Assembly (NCBI RefSeq): GCF_037026685.1
Contig: NZ_JBANET010000013.1
Span: 62,001-126,000 of the forward strand
Direction: 5' to 3'
Source: Orrella sp037026685
GTDB lineage: Bacteria; Pseudomonadota; Gammaproteobacteria; Burkholderiales; Burkholderiaceae_B
DNA length: 64,000 nt
Made by a program: the position numbers and the translations under genes. Below are positions 24,695 to 33,183 of this stretch, in pieces (position 1 is the first letter of the stretch; every line of letters starts with the position of its first letter). Below the pieces are notes generated by a model that was not told the DNA's origin, did no database searches, and saw only the letters and a program-made list of their open reading frames with translations.

Positions 24695-25096
24695 ATGGCG
24701 AAAGCTTCCACCAGCGGCGCCTCGCGCGTGCGCAAGAAGGTCAAGAAGAACGTCTCGGACGGCATCGCGCACGTGCACGCGTCGTTCAACAACACCATCA
24801 TCACCATCACCGACCGCCAGGGCAATGCCCTGTCGTGGGCGACCTCGGGTGGCGCGGGCTTCAAGGGCTCGCGCAAGTCGACCCCCTTCGCCGCACAGGT
24901 TGCCGCCGAGACGGCCGGCCGCGTGGCGCTGGAGTACGGCATCAAGACGCTGGAAGTGCGCATCAAGGGCCCCGGCCCTGGCCGCGAGTCGTCCGTGCGC
25001 GCCCTGAACGCGCTGGGCATCAAGATCTCGAGCATCGCCGACATCACGCCCGTACCGCACAACGGCTGCCGTCCGCCGAAGCGTCGCCGCATCTAA
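24695..25096 (+). CDS. rpsK: 30S ribosomal protein S11
   Basis: A 133-residue S11 (GIAHVHASFNNTIITITDRQ; ADITPVPHNGCRPPKRRR), part of the 30S platform near the mRNA exit. It starts 15 nt after rpsM. Confidence 0.97.
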   Translation: MAKASTSGASRVRKKVKKNVSDGIAHVHASFNNTIITITDRQGNALSWATSGGAGFKGSRKSTPFAAQVAAETAGRVALEYGIKTLEVRIKGPGPGRESSVRALNALGIKISSIADITPVPHNGCRPPKRRRI

Positions 25097-25107
25097 AGGG
25101 AACCGAC

Positions 25108-25731
25108 ATGGCACGTTATATTGGACCCAAATGCAAGCTCTCGCGCCGCGAGGGCACCGACCTGTTCCTCAAGAGCGCCCGCCGCTCGCTGGATTCCAAG
25201 TGCAAGCTGGATTCCAAGCCCGGCCAGCACGGCCGCACCTCGGGCGCCCGCACCTCCGACTACGGCCTGCAGCTGCGCGAGAAGCAAAAGCTCAAGCGCA
25301 TGTACGGCGTGCTGGAGAAGCAGTTCCGCAAGTACTTCGCCGAGGCCGACCGCCGCCGCGGAAACACCGGCGAGACGCTGATCCAGCTGCTCGAATCGCG
25401 CCTGGACAACGTCGTCTACCGCATGGGCTTCGGCTCGACCCGCGCCGAAGCGCGCCAGCTGGTCTCGCACCGCGCCGTCGAGGTCAATGGCCGTTCGGCC
25501 AACATCCCGTCGCTGCTGGTCAAGGCCGGCGACGTGATCTCGATCCGCGAAAAATCCAAGAGCCAGGCGCGCATCCGCGAATCGCTGGACCTGGCCGCCG
25601 GCATCGGCCTGCCCCAGTGGGTCGAGGTCGATACCAACAAGATGACCGGTACGTTCAAGCAGGTGCCCGACCGCGCCGACGTCGCCCGCGACGTGAACGA
25701 ATCGATGGTCGTCGAACTGTATTCGCGTTGA
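25108..25731 (+). CDS. rpsD: 30S ribosomal protein S4
   Basis: A 207-residue S4 with the zinc-free N-terminal domain (GPKCKLSRREGTDLFLKS) and the S4 RNA-binding domain (ESRLDNVVYRMGFGSTRAEA). It is the alpha-operon autoregulator in enterobacteria. A 153-bp gap with a strong hairpin separates it from rpoA. Confidence 0.97.
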   Translation: MARYIGPKCKLSRREGTDLFLKSARRSLDSKCKLDSKPGQHGRTSGARTSDYGLQLREKQKLKRMYGVLEKQFRKYFAEADRRRGNTGETLIQLLESRLDNVVYRMGFGSTRAEARQLVSHRAVEVNGRSANIPSLLVKAGDVISIREKSKSQARIRESLDLAAGIGLPQWVEVDTNKMTGTFKQVPDRADVARDVNESMVVELYSR

Positions 25732-25775
25732 TCGCCAGGCCGGCCCTTCGGGGGCGGCCTGTCCCGACTTGCAGG

Positions 25776-25804
25776 AGCCCGCGCTGTCTTTACAGTCGCG
25801 GGCT
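25776..25804 (+). other. Hairpin in the rpsD-rpoA intergenic region
   Basis: AGCCCGCG (25776-25783) pairs with CGCGGGCT (25797-25804). An inner CTGT/ACAG pair around CTTT extends the stem to 12 bp with one bulge. Only a short T run follows, so it may attenuate or protect mRNA more than terminate it. In B. pertussis, mutations in this upstream region were reported to raise RNA polymerase alpha levels and lower virulence gene expression, so a control element here is plausible. Confidence 0.5.
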
Positions 25805-25884
25805 TTGCAGTCACAGGGCCCAGGCCCTTATTTCCATCAGCCTTATCGGTGTAACGAGCCGAGGGTATTGAAAAGGAATCGTAC

Positions 25885-26871
25885 ATGTCTGTTCAAGGTT
25901 TTCTGAAGCCGCGCGCCATCGAAGTCGAACCGATGGGCACCCACCATGCCAAGATCATCATGGAGCCCTTCGAGCGCGGCTACGGCCACACGCTGGGCAA
26001 CGCGCTGCGCCGCATCCTGCTGTCGTCGATGACCGGCTACGCGCCCACCGAAGTGCAGATCACCGGCGTGGTGCACGAGTACTCCACCGTGCCCGGCGTG
26101 CGCGAGGACGTGGTCGACATCCTGCTGAACCTGAAGGGCGTGGTGTTCAAGCTGCACAACCGCGACGAAGTCACCCTGGTGCTGCGCAAGAGCGGCGAAG
26201 GCCCCGTGGTGGCCGGCGACATCGAGCTGCCGCACGACGTCGAGATCATCAACCCCAACCATGCCATCGCCACCCTGACCGAGTCGGGCAAGCTGGAGAT
26301 GCAGATCAAGGTCGAGAAGGGCCGCGGCTACGTGCCCGGCAACGTGCGCGCCCTGAGCGAAGACCGCAGCCACACCATCGGCCGCATCGTGCTGGACGCC
26401 TCGTTCAGCCCCATCCGCCGCGTGAGCTACGCCGTCGAGAGCGCCCGCGTCGAGCAGCGCACCGACCTGGACAAGCTGGTGCTGGACATCGAAACCAACG
26501 GCGTGATCTCGCCCGAGGAAGCGGTGCGCCAGTCGGCCCGCATCCTGATGGACCAGATCTCGGTGTTCGCCGCCCTGGAAGGCGCCGGCGATTCCTACGA
26601 AGCCCCGGTGCGCGGCACGCCGCAGATCGACCCCGTGCTGCTGCGCCCGGTCGACGACCTGGAGCTGACGGTGCGTTCGGCCAACTGCCTGAAGGCCGAG
26701 AACATCTACTACATCGGCGACCTGATCCAGCGCACCGAGAACGAGCTGCTCAAGACCCCGAACCTGGGCCGCAAGTCGCTCAACGAGATCAAGGAAGTGC
26801 TGGCCGCCCGCGGCCTCACCCTCGGCATGAAGCTGGAAAACTGGCCGCCTCTGGGCCTGGAAAGGCCCTGA
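25885..26871 (+). CDS. rpoA: DNA-directed RNA polymerase subunit alpha
   Basis: A 328-residue alpha subunit. The N-terminal dimerisation domain includes EPFERGYGHTLGNALRRILL, and the C-terminal domain (about 245-328) includes LLRPVDDLELTVRSANCLKA and LGRKSLNEIKEVLAARGL, the DNA- and activator-contacting surface. In Bordetella this domain is contacted by BvgA at virulence promoters. An AAGGA site precedes the ATG. Confidence 0.98.
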   Translation: MSVQGFLKPRAIEVEPMGTHHAKIIMEPFERGYGHTLGNALRRILLSSMTGYAPTEVQITGVVHEYSTVPGVREDVVDILLNLKGVVFKLHNRDEVTLVLRKSGEGPVVAGDIELPHDVEIINPNHAIATLTESGKLEMQIKVEKGRGYVPGNVRALSEDRSHTIGRIVLDASFSPIRRVSYAVESARVEQRTDLDKLVLDIETNGVISPEEAVRQSARILMDQISVFAALEGAGDSYEAPVRGTPQIDPVLLRPVDDLELTVRSANCLKAENIYYIGDLIQRTENELLKTPNLGRKSLNEIKEVLAARGLTLGMKLENWPPLGLERP

Positions 26872-26893
26872 GGCGGTCAGTTTCGGTGAAGGC

Positions 26894-27017
26894 TAACTTC
26901 GCGCAGCGAAGTTAAGGGGCGTAAGCCCCGGCCGGAACCAAAACTGGCCCCCGCTTGGACTTGAGCGTCCCTGAGTTGAAGTAGAATCCGGGCCGCGCCT
27001 TCGGGCGCAGCCTTTTT
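26894..27017 (+). terminator. Hairpin cluster and terminator-like stem between rpoA and rplQ
   Basis: Three stems lie in a row: TAACTTCG-CGCAG-CGAAGTTA (26894-26914), GGGGC-GTAA-GCCCC with a GNRA loop (26916-26929), and GCGCC-TTCG-GGCGC (26995-27008) extended by GGC/GCC and followed by five T residues (27013-27017). The last has the form of an intrinsic terminator. A weak -10 (TAGAAT at 26982-26987) lies just before it. Confidence 0.5.
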
Positions 27018-27105
27018 CCCCACCGACCCGCCAGCATCGCTGGATAGAAGAGTTGGATAACCGGCGGACCACCGCCTTCTAGATTCGTCTGATAAAGGAA
27101 ATACC

Positions 27106-27498
27106 ATGCGTCACCGTAACGGACTGCGCAAGCTGAACCGCACCAGCAGCCACCGCCTTGCCATGTTCCGCAACATGGCCGTCTCGCTGCTGACCCACGA
27201 AGCCATCAAGACCACCCTGCCCAAGGCCAAGGAACTGCGCCGCATCGTCGAGCCGCTGATCACCCTGGGCAAGGAGCCCACCCTGGCCAACAAGCGCCTG
27301 GCCTTCGCCCGGCTGCGCGACCGCGACGCCGTGGTCAAGCTGTTCGCCGAAATCGGCCCGCGCTACGCCAACCGCAATGGCGGCTACACCCGTGTGCTGA
27401 AGATGGGTTTCCGCCAGGGCGATAACGCGCCCATGGCCTTCATGGAGCTGGTCGACCGCCCCGAGCCCCAAGAGGCCGAGCAGGCCGACAGCGAGTAA
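27106..27498 (+). CDS. rplQ: 50S ribosomal protein L17
   Basis: A 130-residue L17 (MRHRNGLRKLNRTSSHRLAM; VSLLTHEAIKTTLPKAKELR). It ends with an acidic tail. It is the last gene of the ribosomal cluster, separated from rpoA by 234 bp that contain terminator-like hairpins. Confidence 0.97.
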   Translation: MRHRNGLRKLNRTSSHRLAMFRNMAVSLLTHEAIKTTLPKAKELRRIVEPLITLGKEPTLANKRLAFARLRDRDAVVKLFAEIGPRYANRNGGYTRVLKMGFRQGDNAPMAFMELVDRPEPQEAEQADSE

Positions 27499-27550
27499 GG
27501 CCGGCGGCGCCGCGGCGGCCCGCCGCCCGGCACAAGCAGGTTCGCATCGC

Positions 27551-27585
27551 GCCCCAAGGCTGGAACGCCAGCCTTGGGGCGTTTT
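27551..27585 (+). terminator. Intrinsic terminator after rplQ
   Basis: GCCCCAAGGCTGG (27551-27563), an AACG loop, CCAGCCTTGGGGC (27568-27580), then GTTTT: a perfect 13-bp stem. It closes the S10-spc-alpha region. Confidence 0.88.
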
Positions 27586-27729
27586 GCATGGCGCGTCCCG
27601 ATGCCCGGCCCCCTGCCTGGCCGGGCAAGCCGCGGGCCGCAAGCCGATACAATGGGCGGCATCCGGCGCGGCGGCCGCTTGCCGTCTTGCAGCCTTCGCC
27701 GTCCCGCCGCCTATCGCCAGGAGATCGCC

Positions 27730-28086
27730 ATGACGCAAGAGGACCAAGTCGTGCTGCTGTTCAGCAACGCGCCCGACCTGCTGCTTGCCAAGCGCATCGC
27801 CCACGTGCTGGTCGAAGAGGGCCTGGCTGCCTGCGTGAACCTGGGCGCGCCGATGCTGTCCATCTATGGCTGGAAAGGCCAGGTCCAGGCCGATAGCGAG
27901 ATCCCCATGTGGATCAAGACCACCGCCGGGCGCTGCGAGGCGGCCATCGAAACCCTGGCCCGCCTGCATCCCTACGAAGTTCCCGAAGCCATCGCCGTGC
28001 CGGTGAGCCAGGGCCTGCCCGCCTACCTGGATTGGGTGCGCGCGCAGGCCCAGGGTCCGCTGCACGGCCCCGAGTCCGATCAATGA
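27730..28086 (+). CDS. cutA: Divalent-cation tolerance protein CutA
   Basis: A 118-residue CutA1-family trimer-forming protein (LLLAKRIAHVLVEEGLAACV; IYGWKGQVQADSEIPMWIKT; LHPYEVPEAIAVPVSQG). The start at 27730 has a CAGGAG site. It overlaps dsbD (ATGA), an arrangement common in proteobacteria, where cutA precedes the periplasmic reductant exporter. Genetic links to copper tolerance are known in E. coli; the biochemical role is unsettled. Confidence 0.92.
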   Translation: MTQEDQVVLLFSNAPDLLLAKRIAHVLVEEGLAACVNLGAPMLSIYGWKGQVQADSEIPMWIKTTAGRCEAAIETLARLHPYEVPEAIAVPVSQGLPAYLDWVRAQAQGPLHGPESDQ

Positions 28087-29993
28087 GCGTTCGCCCTTAT
28101 CCTGCCGGCCTGGCCCCGGCGCCCTGGCTGGCATGGCTGCTGCTGTGCCTGTTCCTGGCGCTGGGGCTGCTGCCGCGCGCCCACGCGCTGAGCGAGGAGG
28201 ATTTCCTGCCGCCCGAGCAGGCGTTCCGCTATTCGGCGCAGATGGCCGATCCGCAGACGGTGCTGGTGCGCTTCGAGGTGGCGCCGGGCTACTACATGTA
28301 CCGCGACAACTTCCGCGTGGCGCTCGATGGCGGGCCGGGCACGCAGCTTGGGCAGGTGCAGTACCCGCCGGGCGTGGTCAAGTACGACCCGACCTTCGAG
28401 AAGGACATGGAGGTCTATCCCCAGTCCTTTGCGCTGCGCGTGGCCCTGGGCCCGGCGGCCGGCCCGGCCACGCTGATGGTCACCAGCCAGGGCTGCGCCG
28501 ACGCCGGGCTGTGCTACCCGCCCATGGACAGCGCCACGCGCCTGGAGCCCGACGGCAGCGGCGGCTACCGCATCGCGCAGAGCCTGCCGGTGGTCGAGGG
28601 CGGGCGCGCGGCCTGGCAGGGCGGCGGCGGCATGTCGCAGGCCGCCTCGGGCGCGCCGGGCTGGCTGCAGGCCGGCGACGTCGGCCTGGCCGAGACGCTG
28701 GCGCGCTCGAACTGGCTGGCCACCGCCGGGGCGTTCTTCGTGCTGGGGCTGCTGCTGGCCTTCACGCCTTGCGTGCTGCCGATGGTGCCTATTCTTTCGT
28801 CGCTGCTGGTGGGCAAGGGCAGCGCGCCGGTCACGCGCCGGCGCGGCCTGGCGCTGGCCGCGCTGTATGTGCTGGGCATGTCGGTGGTCTACACGGCCCT
28901 GGGCGTGGCCGCGGGCCTGTCGGGCGCGGGCCTGGCGGCCTGGCTGCAGACGCCCTGGGTGCTGGGCGTGTTCGCCCTGTTGCTGGCGGTGCTGGCGCTG
29001 GCCATGTTCGACGTTTTCACGTTCCAGGCCCCGGCCGCCCTGCAGACGCGGCTAAGCGAGAAGCTGTCCCGCATGCCGGGCGGGCATGGCGCCGGCGCGC
29101 TGGTCATGGGCGCGGTTTCCGCGCTGATCGTCGGTCCTTGCGTGGCCGCGCCCCTGGCCGGCGCCCTGCTTTACCTGTCGCAGACCGGCGATGTGCTGAC
29201 CGGCGCGCTGGCGCTGTTCGCCCTGGCCTGGGGCATGGGCGTGCCGCTGCTGCTGGTGGGCGCCTCGGCCGGCGCCCTGCTGCCGCGCGCGGGCGCGTGG
29301 ATGGAAGGGGTCAAGCGCTTTTTCGGCATGCTGCTGCTGGCCACCGCCTGGTGGATGTTGGCGCCGGTGCTGCCGGCCTGGGTGCAGATGCTGGGCTGGC
29401 TGGCGCTGGCCGCCGCCGGCGCGGTGATGCTGGGCGCCTTCGAGCCGCTGCCGCGCCCGGCGGGCGTAGGCCGGCTTTTTGCCAAGGCGCTGGGCCTGCT
29501 GCTGGCGCTGGCGGCCGTGCTGCTGGGCGTGGGCCTGGCCAGCGGCGGGCGCGACCTGCTGCAGCCGCTGTCGCACCTGGCGGCCTCGTCCGGCGCGCCG
29601 GGGGGGGCCCAGCCGGCCGGCGTGGCCGGCATCAAGGAGCGCTTTGTCCGGGTGCGTTCGAACGAAGAGCTCGATGCGTTGCTGGCCGGCAGCACGCAGC
29701 CGGTGATGCTGGACTTCTACGCGGACTGGTGCATCGCCTGCAAGGAGATGGAGCGCTTTACCTTCACCGACCCTGCCGTGGCGGACCGGATGTCGCGCAT
29801 GCTGCTGGTGCAGGCCGACGTCACCGCCAATACGCCCGAGGACCGGGCCCTGCTCAAGCGTTTTCGCCTGTTCGGGCCCCCGGGCATCGTGTTTTTCGCG
29901 CCCGGCGGCGCGCTGATCCCCGATGCCCGCGTGGTGGGCTTCCAAGGGGCGAACCGCTTCCTGGCGGTGCTCGAGCGCGTGCAGCAGGACTGA
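28083..29993 (+). CDS. dsbD: Thiol:disulfide interchange protein DsbD
   Basis: A 636-residue inner-membrane reductant conduit. A signal peptide leads into the periplasmic nDsbD domain, whose Cys pair sits in GCADAGLCYPP; the eight-span core carries the two redox cysteines in FTPCVLPMVP and GPCVAAPLAG; the C-terminal thioredoxin-like domain (about 515-636) has DFYADWCIACKEME. It passes electrons from cytoplasmic thioredoxin to DsbC- and CcmG/ResA-type proteins, in keeping with the cytochrome c assembly genes downstream. Confidence 0.95.
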   Translation: MSVRPYPAGLAPAPWLAWLLLCLFLALGLLPRAHALSEEDFLPPEQAFRYSAQMADPQTVLVRFEVAPGYYMYRDNFRVALDGGPGTQLGQVQYPPGVVKYDPTFEKDMEVYPQSFALRVALGPAAGPATLMVTSQGCADAGLCYPPMDSATRLEPDGSGGYRIAQSLPVVEGGRAAWQGGGGMSQAASGAPGWLQAGDVGLAETLARSNWLATAGAFFVLGLLLAFTPCVLPMVPILSSLLVGKGSAPVTRRRGLALAALYVLGMSVVYTALGVAAGLSGAGLAAWLQTPWVLGVFALLLAVLALAMFDVFTFQAPAALQTRLSEKLSRMPGGHGAGALVMGAVSALIVGPCVAAPLAGALLYLSQTGDVLTGALALFALAWGMGVPLLLVGASAGALLPRAGAWMEGVKRFFGMLLLATAWWMLAPVLPAWVQMLGWLALAAAGAVMLGAFEPLPRPAGVGRLFAKALGLLLALAAVLLGVGLASGGRDLLQPLSHLAASSGAPGGAQPAGVAGIKERFVRVRSNEELDALLAGSTQPVMLDFYADWCIACKEMERFTFTDPAVADRMSRMLLVQADVTANTPEDRALLKRFRLFGPPGIVFFAPGGALIPDARVVGFQGANRFLAVLERVQQD

Positions 29994-30013
29994 CGCGCCC
30001 TCAAGGAAACTCA

Positions 30014-31207
30014 TTGGACACCGTTCCCGACGCCAGCGCCCGGCCCGTGAATACCGGCCGGGTCATTGTCCTGCTTGCGCTGGCGGCCTTTGCCAGTGCC
30101 TGCGCCTTTCGCATCTGCGATCCCTTGCTGCCGCAGCTCTCGCGCGAGTTCGGCGTAAGCACCGGCGAGGCGGCCCATGCGGTGACGCTGTTCACGGTGG
30201 CCTACGGCGTGTTCCAGTTCCTGTTCGGGCCGGTGGGCGATCGCTACGGCAAGTACCTCACCATCACCGCCGCGACCCTGCTGTGCGCCGTGGGCAGCAT
30301 CGGCGTGGCCCTGGCCCCCAGCATGGATGCGATGGTGCTCGCGCGCCTGGTGTCCGGCGCCGCCGGCGCGGGCATCGTGCCGCTGTCCATGGCCTGGATC
30401 GGCGATAACGTCGAATATGCCGAGCGCCAGGCGACCCTGGCGCGCTTCGTCTCGGGAACCATCCTGGGCATGGCGGCCGGTCAGCTGATCGGCGGCGTAT
30501 TCGCCGATACCCTGGGCTGGCGCTGGGCCTTCGTGTTCCTGGCCTGCATCTACCTGTGCGTGGGCGCCCTGCTGGCCATCATGCGCCCGCCGCGCCAGTC
30601 GCAGGCCACCGGCGCGGGGGCGGGTTTTCTGCGGCCCATGGCCGAGGTGATCGCCACGCCCTGGGCGCGCGTGGTCCTGGCCACCGTGTTCGTCGAGGGC
30701 GCGCTGGTGTTCGGCGTGCTGGCCTTCGTGCCGGCCTACCTGCAGATCCGCTTCGGGCTGGGGCCGACGGCGGCCGGGGCGGTGGGCGGGATCTTCGCGC
30801 TGGGCGGCATCGCCTACGTGGTGATCGCGCGCAGGCTGGTGGCGGCGTTGGGCGAATCGGGGCTGGTGGCCGCCGGCGGCCTGACGCTGGCCGTGGCCTT
30901 CGCCCTGTACGCGCTGGGCCCGGCCTGGTCCTGGTCGGTGCTGGCCGGGCTGGCTTGCGGCTTTGGCTTCTACATGTTCCACAACACCCTGCAGACCAAC
31001 GCCACCCAGATGATGCCGGCGCGCCGGGGCACGGCCGTGGCCCTGTTCGCCTGCTTCCTGTTCCTGGGGCAGTCCGCCGGCGTGGCCAGCGGCGCGTTGC
31101 TGGTCGACGGCGTGGGCGCGCACTGGCTGTTCTGGGGGGCGGCGGCGCTGATCCCGCTGCTGGGCTGGGCGTTTTCGGCCGCGCTGGGCCGGCGCAAGGG
31201 CCGATAG
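30014..31207 (+). CDS. Major facilitator superfamily transporter
   Basis: A 397-residue, 12-span MFS permease of the drug/proton antiporter type. The loop 2-3 signature is FGPVGDRYGKYLTI, and a second GMAAGQLIGGVFADTLGWRW follows. Start is TTG at 30014 with AAGGAAA upstream. It lies 20 nt after dsbD and is probably cotranscribed; substrate unknown. Confidence 0.85.
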   Translation: MDTVPDASARPVNTGRVIVLLALAAFASACAFRICDPLLPQLSREFGVSTGEAAHAVTLFTVAYGVFQFLFGPVGDRYGKYLTITAATLLCAVGSIGVALAPSMDAMVLARLVSGAAGAGIVPLSMAWIGDNVEYAERQATLARFVSGTILGMAAGQLIGGVFADTLGWRWAFVFLACIYLCVGALLAIMRPPRQSQATGAGAGFLRPMAEVIATPWARVVLATVFVEGALVFGVLAFVPAYLQIRFGLGPTAAGAVGGIFALGGIAYVVIARRLVAALGESGLVAAGGLTLAVAFALYALGPAWSWSVLAGLACGFGFYMFHNTLQTNATQMMPARRGTAVALFACFLFLGQSAGVASGALLVDGVGAHWLFWGAAALIPLLGWAFSAALGRRKGR

Positions 31208-31231
31208 GCTGCCCCGGCCCGGCCATTGGCA

Positions 31232-32251
31232 TCAGCCGCGCTTGAGCAGCCGCGCGGCCTCGATGGCGAAATAGCTCAGGATGCCGTCGGCGCCGGCGCG
31301 CTTGAAGGCCAGCAGCGATTCCATCATCACCTTGTCGTGGTCCAGCCAGCCGTTGGCCGCGGCGGCCTTGAGCATGGCGTACTCGCCGCTGACCTGGTAG
31401 GCGTAGGTGGGCACGCGAAAGGCGTCCTTCACCCGCCGCACCACGTCCAGGTAAGGCATGCCGGGCTTGACCATCACCATGTCGGCGCCCTCGCGCAGGT
31501 CCGCCGCCACTTCGCGCAGCGCCTCGTCCAGGTTGGCCGGGTCCATCTGGTAGGTCTGCTTGTCGGCCTTGCCCAGGTTGGCGGCCGAGCCCACCGCGTC
31601 GCGAAACGGGCCGTAGAAGGCGCTGGCGTACTTGGCCGAATAGGCCATGATGGCGGTGTGGATGTGGCCCTGGGCTTCGAGCGCGCGGCGCACCGCGCCG
31701 ATGCGCCCGTCCATCATGTCGCTGGGCGCCACGATGTCCACGCCGGCCTGGGCCTGCACCAGCGCCTGCCGGCACAGCTGCTCGACGGTGGCTTCGTTCA
31801 TGACGTAGCCGGCCTCGTCCAGGATGCCGTCCTGGCCGTGGCTGGTATAGGGATCCAGGGCGACGTCGGTGAGCACGCCCAGCTGCGGAAAGCGCGCCTT
31901 GAGCGCGGCCACCGTGCGCGGCACCAGGCCGTCGGGATTGGCGGCCTGGGCGCCGTCGGGCGTCTTGAGCGCCGGGTCGATGACCGGGAACAGCGCAAGG
32001 GCGGGAATGCCCAGTTCGGCACAGGTTTCGGCCACGGGCAGCAGCGTGTCCAGCGAATGGCGATGCACGCCGGGCATGGACGGCACGGCCTGGGACAGGC
32101 CCTGGCCTTCGGCCACGAACACGGGATAGATCAGGTCGTCGACGCTTAGCCGGTGCTCGCGCACCAGGCGGCGCGAGAAATCGCTGCGGCGCACGCGGCG
32201 GGGGCGTGCATCGGGAAAGTCGGCTGCGACGAGATGGGGAACGACGGTCAT
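31232..32251 (-). CDS. hemB: Delta-aminolevulinic acid dehydratase (porphobilinogen synthase)
   Basis: A 339-residue HemB that condenses two 5-aminolevulinate molecules to porphobilinogen. Schiff-base lysines lie in MAYSAKYAS and MVMVKPGMPYLD. The metal loop reads DVALDPYTSHGQDG, with Ala and Asp replacing the zinc-site cysteines, so this is the magnesium-type enzyme common in proteobacteria such as Pseudomonas. The start at 32251 overlaps the ysxC end by 4 nt. It supplies heme for the adjacent cytochrome genes. Confidence 0.96.
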   Translation of the reverse strand: MTVVPHLVAADFPDARPRRVRRSDFSRRLVREHRLSVDDLIYPVFVAEGQGLSQAVPSMPGVHRHSLDTLLPVAETCAELGIPALALFPVIDPALKTPDGAQAANPDGLVPRTVAALKARFPQLGVLTDVALDPYTSHGQDGILDEAGYVMNEATVEQLCRQALVQAQAGVDIVAPSDMMDGRIGAVRRALEAQGHIHTAIMAYSAKYASAFYGPFRDAVGSAANLGKADKQTYQMDPANLDEALREVAADLREGADMVMVKPGMPYLDVVRRVKDAFRVPTYAYQVSGEYAMLKAAAANGWLDHDKVMMESLLAFKRAGADGILSYFAIEAARLLKRG

Positions 32252-32871
32252 GGCACCACCTTGGGGGAAATCCAGTTTTCGATGATCTGTCCGGCCTCTT
32301 GCAGGCCGATGCGCTCGGTGGCCGAGAACGGCACGGTCTGCAGCGCGCCGATGTCGGCCAGCTCCTTGCGCACCGCATAGATGGCCTTGATGCGCTGGCC
32401 ATAGGGCAGCTTGTCGGCCTTGGTCAGCAGGGCCAGCACCGGCCGGCCGGTGGGCGCGATCCAGTCGGCCAGCTTGCGGTCGAGCTCGGTCACGCCGCGG
32501 CGGATGTCGATCAGCAGCACCACGCCGGCCAGCGCCTGGCGCTGGCGCAGGTATTCGCCCAGCACGTCGGCCCATGCTTCGCGCGCCTGGCGCGTGACCG
32601 CCGCGTAGCCGTAGCCGGGCAGGTCCACCAGAAAGCCCAGGTGCGCGCCCGGTTCGAGCGGGTCGGGCAGGCCGAACAGGTTGATCAGCCGCGTGCGTCC
32701 CGGCGTCTTGCTGGAGAAGGCCAGGCGGCGCTGGTTGGTCAGCACGTTGATGGCCGAGGACTTGCCCGAGTTCGAGCGGCCCACGAAACAGACCTCGGGC
32801 GGACCGGGCGGGGGGAGCTGGTCGAGCCGGGCGGCGGACTGGACGAATGAGGCGCGATGAAGGAGGGACAC
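32248..32871 (-). CDS. ysxC: Ribosome biogenesis GTPase YsxC/EngB
   Basis: A 207-residue small GTPase needed for 50S assembly (also annotated engB/yihA). G1 is GRSNSGKSS, G3 VDLPGYG, and G4 TKADKL. It is first in a two-gene minus-strand unit with hemB and divergent from cycA, the usual betaproteobacterial arrangement. Confidence 0.95.
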   Translation of the reverse strand: MSLLHRASFVQSAARLDQLPPPGPPEVCFVGRSNSGKSSAINVLTNQRRLAFSSKTPGRTRLINLFGLPDPLEPGAHLGFLVDLPGYGYAAVTRQAREAWADVLGEYLRQRQALAGVVLLIDIRRGVTELDRKLADWIAPTGRPVLALLTKADKLPYGQRIKAIYAVRKELADIGALQTVPFSATERIGLQEAGQIIENWISPKVVP

Positions 32872-33183
32872 AGGCGGGGCCTAAGTTGCTGTCAAGCCCT
32901 ATTGTATAATCGCGTGTTTGCTGGGGTGTCCTTAGGCGCAAAGCCTGCCGGGCGCGCCGGCAACGCGGCAGTCGAAGTCGCATTGCGCGGCCTATCCCGC
33001 GAACAAGAAGAAATCAGTACGCAAACATAGCAGTACGTAAAAAAGTAATGGAGCAAAGACAGCGCCGGCTGGAAGGAAGCGGGCACAGACCGGACGGGCC
33101 ACCCGTCCGGGCCCGACGGACGCAGCAGCGCTATTGAGGGGTGGGGCACAAGGCCCGACCGAGTCCGATCGTCGAGGTTTTTC
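32872..33183. promoter_or_regulatory. Divergent ysxC/cycA intergenic region
   Basis: A 312-bp gap with no convincing gene. Plus-strand TATAAT at 32905-32910 is a consensus -10 without a clear -35, and minus-strand TTGACA lies at 32895-32890. CAGTACG occurs twice around 33015-33040, and a perfect 9-bp stem, CCGGACGGG-CCA-CCCGTCCGG, lies at 33090-33110 in the presumed cycA leader. Confidence 0.35.
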
